NCBI GenBank assembly: GCA_002316005.1
Contig: DCIM01000009.1
Location: 1-23,940 of the forward strand
Length of the DNA stretch: 23,940 bases
Direction: 5' to 3'
DNA from: Prevotellaceae bacterium UBA1726
GTDB taxonomy: Bacteria; Bacteroidota; Bacteroidia; Bacteroidales; Bacteroidaceae
In this document: piece by piece, positions 1-7,521 of the stretch
How the letters are laid out: every line of letters begins with the position of its first letter
How positions within the stretch are numbered: position 1 is the stretch's first letter
Notes under the pieces: model-generated
Told to the model about the DNA's origin: nothing
What the model saw: only the letters and a program-made list of their open reading frames with translations
Database searches by the model: none
Translations under genes and position numbers: made by a program

Positions 1-382
1 CTAACTTTTTGGGGTCAGTTCAATTATGGAGGATTTATGGAAGATCGTGCAGACATCCTCCATAGTGTAAAGTATTGTGTATCAGGATGTTAACCCCGAA
101 AATGGAGGAATGGAGGATTTTTCGTTCAATTCTCACAGAATAATTTTTACTGCTTTTGTCCGAGTTAGGAAAAAAAATCCTATAATTGCATTTGGAACGA
201 GTTTCCAAAACATGAGTTCTGGCAACAGGACTCTCTGATCTGCTGATATGGCGACAATACACAATTGGTAATTGGCATAGTAGAGGGGGACAGAGCGCTG
301 CCCTTGTGCCGTGAAGCACTAATTTAAGTCACCAATATACACTTGTTGAACGGTTCAGCATCGGAAATCATAATTAAAAGTT
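1..382. other. Non-coding leader region upstream of vapE
   Basis: I find no convincing gene here. A 94-residue minus-strand reading frame (35-319) has biased, Cys/Ser/His-rich composition, no recognisable motif and lies antisense to the vapE leader, so I do not call it. The region holds a cluster of ATGGAGGAT units (listed separately). It also has a small hairpin TTTGGAA/TTCCAAA at 191-197 and 203-209, and a short palindrome TGAAC-G-GTTCA at 347-357 close to the vapE start. The plus frame from base 1 is open to a stop at 100-102, so the end of an upstream gene cannot be excluded. No clear Bacteroidetes promoter box was found. Confidence 0.5.
26..119. repeat. Cluster of short ATGGAGGAT units (iteron-like)
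   Basis: The unit ATGGAGGAT occurs at 26-34 and 110-118. Near copies are at 37-45 (ATGGAAGAT) and 102-109 (ATGGAGGA), and one inverted copy, ATCCTCCAT, is at 55-63. That makes five units in about 95 bases. They lie about 265 bases upstream of a replication-type helicase gene, which is where an origin or regulatory iteron set could sit. The units are short and no function is shown by the sequence. Confidence 0.4.
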
Positions 383-1588
383 ATGACAAGCATTCAGCTT
401 AATTCCGGTGAGCAACTTGTTGCAGCCGGTCCTACAGGTTGTCTACCTGCAGATGAGTATCTTTGGCAGCACTATAGGCTGCGCCGCAATGTACTCAGCG
501 GCAAAGTTGAGTACAGAGCTATTGAAGAGGATGATTCGCAGTTCAGACCGCTCTCTGAGCAGGAACAGAACTCGTTGATCCTCAAGAGCAGGAGAGATGG
601 TTATGTCGACAAGTACGACATCTCTTCAGACCTGAAGCTCTTGGTCAATTCTGCTGATATTCCCGAATACGATCCTGCAAAGGACTGGCTCGAGAATCTG
701 AAGTGGGACGGCAAGGAGAGGCTGGTGGATTTCTGGAGGAGAATTCCGGGAATCACTGGAGAGCAAATCTACTTCCTCACCATCTGGTGGAGATCGATGG
801 TGGCTCAGTGTCTCGGACTTAACAAGGAACACGGAAACGAGTGTGTGCCTACCCTGATTGGAAAGCAGGGAGTTGGAAAGAGTACTTTCTTCATAAGGAT
901 GCTTCCTGTGCATCTGAGAGAATATTTCCTCGACAACTTCAAGCTCACCAATATCTTCGACAAGGAGATGGCACTCACAAACAATATCCTTGTCAACCTT
1001 GACGAGTTCGACATGTACACTCCCGGTCAGCATGCTCAGGTGAAGCAAGCTCTCTCGAAGGTAAGGGTGAATGGCAGAAGGATTTTCGGTAAGGTGCAGG
1101 ACGACAGAAAGAGGTACGCTTCTTTCGTCGCAACCACTAACAATCCTCAACCACTCAGCGACCCAACGGGAAGCAGAAGGTTCATCTGTGTTGCTATCCC
1201 AAAGGGAGAGTATATCGACAATGACACCGAACTGGATTACGACCAGATTTACGCTCAGCTTGTCTACGAGGTAGTAGAGAAGAATGAGAGATTCTGGTTT
1301 ACCAATGAGGAGACAGACAGAATCATGAAGCTTAATGCTCCTTTCCAACAGGTTAAGGGCATAGAGCAGATGATTGAGTCGTGTGTGGCTCATCTGGACG
1401 AAGGTTCGGAGAAGGTGTACATCACCACTGATGACATCATCAGAAAGGTGAAGGAAATCTATCCAAAGGCCGATGCCTCGAAGCTCTCCAAGGTGAAGGT
1501 GGGCAGAGTGATGAAGGAACTTGGTTTCACCAAGAAGCACTTCACCAATTGCGAGAAGTATGAAGCCACTCTAATCTCAGTAGCTTAA
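383..1588 (+). CDS. VapE/VirE-family superfamily 3 helicase-like protein
   Basis: A 401-residue protein of the virulence-associated E (VapE/VirE) family, a P-loop ATPase related to the helicase halves of phage and satellite primase-helicases. Residues 160-168 are the Walker A motif GKQGVGKST. ILVNLDEFD (202-210) is the Walker B-like segment, FVATTNN (248-254) the sensor-like motif, and DPTGSRRF (260-267) carries a likely arginine finger. The first ~95 residues resemble the linker found upstream of this domain; no primase catalytic domain is present. An in-frame stop at 371-373 makes ATG 383 the first possible start. By my count 22 of 24 Arg codons are AGA/AGG, whereas neighbours use mostly CGN, which suggests horizontal acquisition. 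It stands alone, without an integrase or capsid gene in view. The family assignment is firm; its role here, replication of an element or defence or relic, is unknown. Confidence 0.88.
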   Translation: MTSIQLNSGEQLVAAGPTGCLPADEYLWQHYRLRRNVLSGKVEYRAIEEDDSQFRPLSEQEQNSLILKSRRDGYVDKYDISSDLKLLVNSADIPEYDPAKDWLENLKWDGKERLVDFWRRIPGITGEQIYFLTIWWRSMVAQCLGLNKEHGNECVPTLIGKQGVGKSTFFIRMLPVHLREYFLDNFKLTNIFDKEMALTNNILVNLDEFDMYTPGQHAQVKQALSKVRVNGRRIFGKVQDDRKRYASFVATTNNPQPLSDPTGSRRFICVAIPKGEYIDNDTELDYDQIYAQLVYEVVEKNERFWFTNEETDRIMKLNAPFQQVKGIEQMIESCVAHLDEGSEKVYITTDDIIRKVKEIYPKADASKLSKVKVGRVMKELGFTKKHFTNCEKYEATLISVA

Positions 1589-1635
1589 AAAAATCCCACC
1601 CCGGAGTCGTCTGGCTTTTGGGGTGGGATAATTCT
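1587..1635. terminator. Bidirectional rho-independent terminator
   Basis: The arms ATCCCACCCC (1593-1602) and GGGGTGGGAT (1620-1629) form a 10-bp stem. G-U and A-U pairs can extend it inward to 14 pairs, leaving a 9-base loop. An A-run at 1587-1593 gives a U-tract for minus-strand transcripts coming out of the ABC exporter operon. On the plus strand the stem is followed by a weaker T-rich stretch. It lies between two convergent genes and probably serves both. Confidence 0.85.
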
Positions 1636-1654
1636 TTTGTATGTTTCGTGTTTT

Positions 1655-2887
1655 CTATTCGTGGCGGATGGCTTCAATTGGATCCATGTTGGCGGCTTTG
1701 CGCGCTGGGATGTAACCAAAGACAACGCCAATGAAGGTACATACGGCGAAACTTACCCAGATGGACCACATCGGTACACTTGATGGCAGGCCGAACTTTG
1801 AGACAAGGGAGGAGACAATACCACCGAAGACGATGCCAAGGAATCCTCCCGTGACGGATATCAATATGGACTCGATGAGGAACTGCAGGGAGATGACCAG
1901 TCCGGTGGCTCCAACTGCCATACGAAGACCAATCTCCTTGGTGCGCTCTGTTACCGACACAAGCATGATGTTCATGATGCCGATACCCGCAACGAGCAAT
2001 GAGAATGCCGCTGCCACAACAAGGATGAGAGTCACTGTGTCCATTGTTGATGACATTGTCTGCATCATCTCTGCCTGTGAACGCACATTGAAGTCGTCGC
2101 TGTCGCCTGAAGTGTCCTTAATCTTATGATTCTCGCGGAGAATCTGTGTGAGTTCCTCAATTGCTGCGTCTGAGAGCTCTTCTGTCACTGCCGAGCACTG
2201 GATACTATTGAAGTAGGTTTGTGCGGCTATACGCTTCATAACGCATGTGTATGGGGCGATAATGACATTATCCTGGTCCATTCCCCACGAGTTGTAGCCT
2301 TTCGACTTGAGAACGCCCACGATGCGGAGAGGAATGGATTTGAATCGGATATTCTTGCCGATGGCTTCCTGTTCCTTGCCCTCACCGAAGAGTTCATCCA
2401 CGATGGTCTTACCAACTACGCACACCTTTGCTGACTTGGAGATGTCCTCCTCGTTGAAGCAAACACCATACTGAACTGTCCAGAGTTTGATGTCGAGATA
2501 TTCAGGCGACTCGCCGTAGACGGTTGTTGAGGTGTTGTTGTTGCCATAGATGACTTGTCCCGAGGCTGTTACCTCTGGTGACACATTGGTGACAAACTTC
2601 TTCTCCTTTACGATACGCTCGTAGTCGGCAATCTTCAGCGTCTGCATAGAAGAAGGGTCCTGACGCACACCGCCTGGTCCTCGTTCGGCACCCGGCTGAA
2701 TGGTGAGGAGGTTTGTTCCCATTGTTGAGAGTTCCTGACGGATACTCTGCTTTGAGCCTTGTCCGATAGCCATCATGATGATTACAGCACCCACACCGAT
2801 GATGATACCGAGCATGCTCAGGAAAGAACGCATCTTGTTGTTCAAGACCGCCCTGATTGATACTTTAAAGAGGTTTAATATGTTCAT
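1655..2887 (-). CDS. MacB-type ABC transporter permease (MacB_PCD/FtsX)
   Basis: A 410-residue inner-membrane permease of the MacB/FtsX class, the mechanotransmission subunit of a tripartite ABC exporter. A first transmembrane helix lies at about residues 20-42, followed by a large periplasmic domain to about residue 285. Three more helices follow, including one rich in Ala/Val/Leu and ending in the conserved loop VTERTKEIGLRMAVGA, and the protein closes with the family hallmark PARKAANMDPIEAIRHE. Escherichia coli MacB carries its ATPase fused at the N terminus; here the ATPase is a separate gene just upstream (2984-3742). It is the last gene of the four-gene operon and is followed by a strong terminator. 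The substrate is unknown: macrolide, peptide, lipid or siderophore exporters all use this fold. Confidence 0.93.
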   Translation of the reverse strand: MNILNLFKVSIRAVLNNKMRSFLSMLGIIIGVGAVIIMMAIGQGSKQSIRQELSTMGTNLLTIQPGAERGPGGVRQDPSSMQTLKIADYERIVKEKKFVTNVSPEVTASGQVIYGNNNTSTTVYGESPEYLDIKLWTVQYGVCFNEEDISKSAKVCVVGKTIVDELFGEGKEQEAIGKNIRFKSIPLRIVGVLKSKGYNSWGMDQDNVIIAPYTCVMKRIAAQTYFNSIQCSAVTEELSDAAIEELTQILRENHKIKDTSGDSDDFNVRSQAEMMQTMSSTMDTVTLILVVAAAFSLLVAGIGIMNIMLVSVTERTKEIGLRMAVGATGLVISLQFLIESILISVTGGFLGIVFGGIVSSLVSKFGLPSSVPMWSIWVSFAVCTFIGVVFGYIPARKAANMDPIEAIRHE

Positions 2888-2942
2888 CTCGTCATTTTGA
2901 GATTTTATGATTTATGATTTGATGATTTTTCCCATTTTCCAT

Positions 2943-2983
2943 ACTCCCCTCTCCTCGCGGGAGAGGGGTTGGGGGTGAGGCTT
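2943..2983 (+). repeat. GC-rich hairpin repeat, copy 1
   Basis: The stem is CCCCTCTCC (2946-2954) with GGAGAGGGG (2960-2968), and it is followed by a G-rich tail ending GAGGCTTCT. The tail edge abuts the stop codon of the ABC ATPase (CTA on plus, 2984-2986). It lies in the 96-base gap between the ATPase and permease genes of one operon. Copy 3 (7481-7521) is nearly the same, with a paired C-G replaced there by T-A. The rest of the gap holds short runs of TTATGATTT-like sequence. Confidence 0.85.
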
Positions 2984-3742
2984 CTAATCGTCCTGTGGCT
3001 TTGGCAGGGCGGCGAGAGCCTCGGCTGCTGATTTGACATTATGGTTGATGGTATCCTCGCGAATCATTCCATCGCGCAGATTGATGTTGCGTGATGAATA
3101 CTCGGCAATCTCCGGGTTGTGGGTCACGAAGATGATGGTGTGACCTTGCTTGTAGAGTTCCTGGAAGAGCACGAGCATCTCGAACGATGTTCGTGTGTCG
3201 AGGTTACCCGTTGCCTCATCGGCAAGAAGTACAGCAGGTTCGTTGACCAAAGCACGAGCGATTGCCACACGCTGCATCTGACCACCCGACATCTGGTTCG
3301 ACTTATGATCCATACGGTCGGCAAGTCCTACGGCCGTTAGGGCTTTCTGTGCAGCCTCGCGACGCTGACGGGCATTGTATTTGCTGTTGTACATCAGTGG
3401 GAGTTCCACATTCTCGAGGGCTGTGGTCTTTGCCAGAAGGTTATAGTTCTGGAAGACGAAGCCAATCTTCTGGTTGCGCAGGTGGGCACGCTGATTCTTC
3501 GACATCTTACGCACAGAGACACCATCGAGATAGTATTCTCCGCTTGTAGGGGTGTCGAGGCATCCCAACTGATTCAGAAGGGTTGACTTGCCCGAACCAG
3601 ATGTACCCTGAATTGTCACGAACTCGCCCTCGTAGATTTTGAACGACACACCACGCAGAGCCTTCACCGTCTCGGAGCCCACCTGGAAGTATCGCTTCAC
3701 ATTCTGGAGTTCAATGACAACCTTTCTATTATCTTGTTCCAT
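2984..3742 (-). CDS. ABC transporter ATP-binding protein (MacB/LolD type)
   Basis: A 252-residue ATPase that powers the adjacent MacB-type permease. Walker A is GTSGSGKST (46-54), the Q-loop Gln is residue 98 (FVFQNYNLL), and the signature is MSGGQMQRVAIARAL starting at residue 151, with Met in place of the usual first Leu. Walker B is VLLADE (171-176), the D-loop is GNLD, and the H-loop His is residue 208 (FVTHNPE). Length and motif spacing match the lipoprotein-release/MacB branch of ABC ATPases. The gene starts 12 bases after the adaptor gene's stop, so the two are cotranscribed. A hairpin repeat follows its stop codon directly. No damage is visible. Confidence 0.95.
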   Translation of the reverse strand: MEQDNRKVVIELQNVKRYFQVGSETVKALRGVSFKIYEGEFVTIQGTSGSGKSTLLNQLGCLDTPTSGEYYLDGVSVRKMSKNQRAHLRNQKIGFVFQNYNLLAKTTALENVELPLMYNSKYNARQRREAAQKALTAVGLADRMDHKSNQMSGGQMQRVAIARALVNEPAVLLADEATGNLDTRTSFEMLVLFQELYKQGHTIIFVTHNPEIAEYSSRNINLRDGMIREDTINHNVKSAAEALAALPKPQDD

Positions 3743-3754
3743 AGAGTTCGCTAC

Positions 3755-4954
3755 TTACTGTTTTGGGGCGGCGCCGCCGGCAGGAGCATCGCCCTGTTTC
3801 TTATCCTTCTTGTCGCTACCTGGACGCTTTGGCATGAATGGGTTGCTTGCCTGCTCACCACTTGCCTCCTCCTCAGCACCACCGCTGATTTCGAAACCAA
3901 TCAGTACCTCTGTGCCTTCGGTCACACCGCTGACAATCTCGGTCAGTGTACCGTTGGTAACGCCTGTCTCAACAGCATGAGCCTTGAACACATTACCCTC
4001 CTTTGTCCAAACCTTGTTAGGAGCCTGAACATCCTCAACGGTTTCGCCCTCCTGAAGGAGAGCCTCGGTTGGAGTGAAGCGCAATGCCTTTACAGGAACA
4101 GTGAGTACATTGTTCTTCTCGAGAGTGTAGATGGTGACATTTGCTGTGAGGCCCGGTTTGAGTTTAAGGCTCTCGTTTGGTGCAGAGATGACAACCTCGT
4201 AAGTAACAACATTCGACTCTGTTGTAGCCTCCTGGCGCACCTGAGTGACCATACCGTCGAAGGTATCCTCTGGATAAGCATCAACAGTGAATGTGACACG
4301 CTGTCCTTCCACTACTCCACCTATATCAGCCTCATCGATATCGGCAATAACACGCATGTCGGTAAGGTCCTGAGCAATGATGAAGAGAGTAGGAGTTGTC
4401 ATTGCAGAAGCAACTGTCTGTCCTTCCTCAACCTCCTTCGAGAGTACCACGCCATCGATAGGAGCAGTGATGGTAGCATAACCGAGGTTTGTCTTTGCCT
4501 TAGCCACACTCTGCTGGTTGATTCTCACCTGCTGCTGAGCCTGCTCGTAATTGAGTTTTGCATTCTCGTAGTCGTTGGCAGAGATAAGGCCCTTCTCGTA
4601 GAGAGTCTTATAACGGTTGTAATTTGCTGTCTGGTAGTTCAGTGAACTCTGAGCGTTGTTGAGGTTGCTCTGAGCCGAATTGAGTTCGCTGACAAGGTTT
4701 GTCTTGTCGAGTTCGGCAATGACCTGACCTTTCTTCACAACAGAGTTGTAGTCGACATAAATCTTGTCGATGATACCGCTCACCTGTGTACCGACCTCAA
4801 CCTGAGTAACTGGTTCGATGGTACCGGTAGCAGTAATGCTTGTAGAGATTGTCTGAGAAGTCACCTTTGCGTTATTGTAGATGACCGTCTGCTCTTTGGC
4901 ACAAGAGGCCATCAACACCCCCACGCCCAATAATAAGATATTTACCTTTTTCAT
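3755..4954 (-). CDS. MacA-like periplasmic adaptor lipoprotein (HlyD family)
   Basis: The adaptor links the inner-membrane ABC permease to the TolC-like channel. I take the start at ATG 4952-4954, giving 399 residues. This puts a proper lipoprotein signal peptide (MKKVNILLLG..., Cys18 after MAS) at the N terminus; a start at 5008 would add 18 charged residues in front of it. A biotinyl-lipoyl-like half (VEVGTQVSGIIDKIYV) is followed by a long Gln/Asn/Ala-rich coiled-coil hairpin, the second lipoyl half (APIDGVVLSKEV), and beta-barrel and membrane-proximal domains. The C terminus is a Lys/Pro/Gly/Ala-rich tail of about 40 residues after the folded part, longer than I would expect. It is the second gene of the operon, 112 bases after the channel gene, with a hairpin repeat in that gap. 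Confidence 0.92.
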   Translation of the reverse strand: MKKVNILLLGVGVLMASCAKEQTVIYNNAKVTSQTISTSITATGTIEPVTQVEVGTQVSGIIDKIYVDYNSVVKKGQVIAELDKTNLVSELNSAQSNLNNAQSSLNYQTANYNRYKTLYEKGLISANDYENAKLNYEQAQQQVRINQQSVAKAKTNLGYATITAPIDGVVLSKEVEEGQTVASAMTTPTLFIIAQDLTDMRVIADIDEADIGGVVEGQRVTFTVDAYPEDTFDGMVTQVRQEATTESNVVTYEVVISAPNESLKLKPGLTANVTIYTLEKNNVLTVPVKALRFTPTEALLQEGETVEDVQAPNKVWTKEGNVFKAHAVETGVTNGTLTEIVSGVTEGTEVLIGFEISGGAEEEASGEQASNPFMPKRPGSDKKDKKQGDAPAGGAAPKQ

Positions 4955-5033
4955 ATATATATGTTTTTTTCTTTTTTCCTTTTTAGACACCTCAACAACA
5001 GAAAACAATTTTCTTCGTTGAAGGAGTATAAAA

Positions 5034-5066
5034 CATCCCTCCCTTTGGGAGGGCTTGGGTGGGCCG
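5034..5066 (+). repeat. GC-rich hairpin repeat, copy 2
   Basis: The stem is CCCTCCC (5037-5043) with GGGAGGG (5047-5053) around a TTT loop, followed by the tail CTTGGGTGGGCC. It abuts the TAA stop of the TolC-like gene (5067-5069 on plus reads TTA). The flanking ACATCCCTCC sequence is shared with copy 4 at 19330-19366, so these two form a subfamily distinct from copies 1 and 3. Confidence 0.83.
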
Positions 5067-6410
5067 TTACAACGTAATCTCCTCCCCGTTATAGAACTTC
5101 AGCATCTGTATGCTGTAGATAGTTGTATATTTGCTCTCGAGGCGGCTCTGCTCTGCATTGAGAAGTGTTGTCTCGCCTGTTGAGAGTTCCTGGATGTTCT
5201 TCAATCCCTCCTTGAACTGTTCGCTGACAAGGTGGAAACTCTCCTCAGCACTCTTCACGCTGACCTGTGCCGAACGGAAACGAGCCTGATTGGTGTTGGC
5301 GTCGAGCCAGAAACCTTCGACAGTGCTCCACAGTTCCTTCTGCACATTCTGCAACTCCAGTTGCTGTTCCTCCTGCTGAATCTTTGCTCTGCGGATGCTG
5401 GTCTTTGTCTGACGCTGGTCGAAGATTGGTACACTGACATTCACTCCTACTCCACCGTTGAGATTGCCTTTCATCTGCTTGCCGAAACCATTGTTTGATG
5501 ATGACATTGTAGATGTACCGATAGAACCGTTGACGCCAATTGTAGGCATATAACCAGCGCGGGCAATCTTCAACTGAAGGTCGCTTGACTCAATGCCCAA
5601 CTGAGCGTTCTTCACTTCAGGGCGAACAAGAAGTGCGTTTGCATAAGTGTCGGCAGCCGAAGGGATTGTGGCAAGAGCCTCCTCGTCGCTCGATGCAGGA
5701 GTGACGATGTCGAACTCCTCAGGACCAGTCAGTTCAAGCAACTGCTTCAACTGGAGCTTATAGCGCGACACCTGTCCTTTGGTGTTAATGAGGTTGTAGT
5801 CGTCGGTAGCAGCCTGTGCCTCAAGCTGTGCGAGTTCGGCTTTTGAAATCTCACCCACCTCGTACATCGCCTGTCCGCGTTCATAGTTTTTCTTGCTTAT
5901 GGCAGCCACCTCCTCGCAAACCTTCACGCCCTCTGTGCTATAGAGAATCTGTACATAGAGTTGGGTAATCTGCTCCTGGATGGAATTGGCTGTCTTCTGA
6001 ACATTCAGATCGGCCTGCTGTTCAGCGATTTCGTTCTGTTTGATGGTGTTGGTGTTCTTTCCACCATTCCATACTGTCCAGTTGGCGTTGACACCATAAC
6101 TGCCGTTGTAGGTAGTCTTATTGATTTTTGTATCGACATAGCCATTTGTCACGGTTGTACCACCTTCGTTGGCGAAAGGACGGTAGCTTGCCGATTGGCT
6201 TGTGGAGAATGACAATGAAGGCAGGAGTTGCGACTTCGACTGTTTCACATCCTCGCTTGATGACTCCTTCTGCAGGAGATTCTGCTGTAATTGGATGTTA
6301 TGCTCCAATGCGTAGTTGATACACTCCTTCAGTGTCCACTGTTTCGACTGGGCAAAGGAAGAGAGTACTCCGAGCAAGAGCAATCCAAGAATGCTGATTT
6401 TTTTGTTCAT
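5067..6410 (-). CDS. TolC-like outer-membrane efflux channel of the ABC exporter
   Basis: A 447-residue outer-membrane efflux protein (OEP/TolC family) that forms the exit duct for the MacAB-like exporter encoded downstream. A signal peptide, with likely cleavage after LSSFAQ, is followed by WTLKECINYALEHNIQLQ, the typical N-terminal start of this family. Two repeated OEP halves rich in Gln/Asn/Ala helices follow; the second begins near LLVRPEVKNAQLGIESSDLQL and contains the family pattern ARAGYMPTIGVNGS. It is the first gene of the operon, so the promoter should lie in 6411-6577. That AT-rich stretch gave no good match to the Bacteroidetes consensus. A hairpin repeat follows the stop codon. 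Confidence 0.93.
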   Translation of the reverse strand: MNKKISILGLLLLGVLSSFAQSKQWTLKECINYALEHNIQLQQNLLQKESSSEDVKQSKSQLLPSLSFSTSQSASYRPFANEGGTTVTNGYVDTKINKTTYNGSYGVNANWTVWNGGKNTNTIKQNEIAEQQADLNVQKTANSIQEQITQLYVQILYSTEGVKVCEEVAAISKKNYERGQAMYEVGEISKAELAQLEAQAATDDYNLINTKGQVSRYKLQLKQLLELTGPEEFDIVTPASSDEEALATIPSAADTYANALLVRPEVKNAQLGIESSDLQLKIARAGYMPTIGVNGSIGTSTMSSSNNGFGKQMKGNLNGGVGVNVSVPIFDQRQTKTSIRRAKIQQEEQQLELQNVQKELWSTVEGFWLDANTNQARFRSAQVSVKSAEESFHLVSEQFKEGLKNIQELSTGETTLLNAEQSRLESKYTTIYSIQMLKFYNGEEITL

Positions 6411-6577
6411 GTTTAATACGTTATTATTGTTTCATCGACTTAATGGCGTAGGAAAAATACTTTTTTCAATCCATTCACGATAATATTGATAAAAAAAAGA
6501 ACCCTTGGTTTAGCAAAACTGTTGCGAAATCAATAGTTTTTAATACCTTTCCCACCTTATTTGATAATAATTAACAA

Positions 6578-6613
6578 TAAAAAATCCCTCCCTCGGGGAT
6601 GAGGAAGGGATTT
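6578..6613 (-). terminator. Rho-independent terminator after lgt
   Basis: AAATCCCT (6582-6589) pairs with AGGGATTT (6606-6613), and an inner CCTC/GAGG pairing (6591-6594 with 6601-6604) extends the stem past one mismatch. Read on the minus strand it begins about 15 bases after the lgt stop and runs into a T-tract (the plus-strand A-run at 6578-6584). Confidence 0.85.
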
Positions 6614-6628
6614 GCTATAGATGTGTTA

Positions 6629-7462
6629 TTATTTCTTTTTCAAGGCGTTGCGCATGCAGTAGGCACCAAGGATGACAAACGGTACGCTGAGCAACTGACC
6701 CATGTTGAATATCATGCCAGACTCAAAGTCAACCTGGTCAACCTTCGTGTATTCGATGAAAAAACGGAAGGTGAAGATGAGGAAAATGCAAAGGCCGAAG
6801 TAGAATCCGCGACCAACATTCAACTTCCTGATCTTGTAGAAATACAATCCCACAAATAGGAAGCAGAAGTAGGCTATTGCCTCATACAACTGTCCCGGAT
6901 GACGAGGCATCTGGTCAACACGCTCGAAGATAAACGCCCAAGGCACATCGGTAATCTTTCCGATAATCTCAGAGTTCATCAAGTTGCCAAGGCGGATGAA
7001 ACAAGCTGTTATTGGTGTGGCAATGGCGATGTTGTCGAGAACATTCCACAAAGGCATCTTCATCTTGCGGCAGTAAACCCACAAGGCAATCATAAGACCC
7101 AATGTACCACCATGCGAAGCAAGGCCCTCGTAGCCGGTGAACTTCCATCCGCCACCCTCATGGAAGTGGATTGGAATGAGCATCTCGATGAAATGCTTGC
7201 CTGAGGTGAGGAAGTAGTCAGGTTGATAGAAGATGCAATGACCAAGGCGTGCACCAACGAGGATGCCGATGAAGCAATAGATGAACAGTGGTTCAAACTT
7301 CTCGTCAGCAATCTTCTGATCCTTATAAAGCCATTTCACCATGTAATATGCCCCAAGCAATCCAACAAGCCAGCAAAGCGAATACCAGCGAATGCTTAAT
7401 GGACCAATTGAGAATGCCTCATACGAAGGATCCCAGACGATGTAATTTAATATTTCAATCAT
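6629..7462 (-). CDS. lgt: Prolipoprotein diacylglyceryl transferase
   Basis: Lgt transfers diacylglycerol from phosphatidylglycerol to the lipobox cysteine of prelipoproteins in the inner membrane, the first step of lipoprotein maturation. The 277-residue length is normal. About seven hydrophobic segments are visible. Diagnostic motifs are VGARLGHCIFY (69-79), HGGTLG (117-122), the Lgt signature RLGNLMNSEIIG (157-168), and RHPGQLYEA (187-195). FRFFIEY has Arg233, which probably matches the essential Arg239 of the E. coli enzyme. It is cotranscribed behind ychF, separated by a hairpin repeat, and is followed by its own terminator. Several probable lipoproteins in this window (both adaptors, SusD, the GH18 protein and the LamG protein) would be its substrates. 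Confidence 0.97.
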   Translation of the reverse strand: MIEILNYIVWDPSYEAFSIGPLSIRWYSLCWLVGLLGAYYMVKWLYKDQKIADEKFEPLFIYCFIGILVGARLGHCIFYQPDYFLTSGKHFIEMLIPIHFHEGGGWKFTGYEGLASHGGTLGLMIALWVYCRKMKMPLWNVLDNIAIATPITACFIRLGNLMNSEIIGKITDVPWAFIFERVDQMPRHPGQLYEAIAYFCFLFVGLYFYKIRKLNVGRGFYFGLCIFLIFTFRFFIEYTKVDQVDFESGMIFNMGQLLSVPFVILGAYCMRNALKKK

Positions 7463-7480
7463 ATCTTTTTCTTATTCATA

Positions 7481-7521
7481 ACTCCCCTCTCTTTTAAGAG
7501 AGGGGTTGGGGGTGAGGCTTC
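7481..7521 (+). repeat. GC-rich hairpin repeat, copy 3
   Basis: The stem is CCCCTCTCTT (7484-7493) with AAGAGAGGGG (7496-7505), with the same G-rich tail as copy 1 (TTGGGGGTGAGGCTTCT). The edge abuts the ychF stop codon (TTA at 7522-7524 on plus). Relative to copy 1 the inner stem pair changes from C-G to T-A on both arms. This compensatory change supports selection or recent copying of the folded form. Confidence 0.85.

Noticed and set aside
35..319. 94-residue minus-strand reading frame at the left end
   Set aside because: No recognisable motif, biased composition, and the coding strand runs through the repeat cluster; more likely chance.
626..1540. Long 304-residue antisense frame inside vapE
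   Set aside because: It mirrors a real gene with clear ATPase motifs; its length follows from the codon bias of vapE rather than a second protein.
2943..2983. Hairpin repeats as rho-independent terminators
   Set aside because: The stems are strong, but no U-tract follows on the transcribed strand and the copies lie inside operons.
3734..4645. 303-residue plus-strand frame opposite the adaptor gene
   Set aside because: Antisense shadow of a well-supported adaptor gene; Cys/Leu/Ser-rich with no family resemblance.
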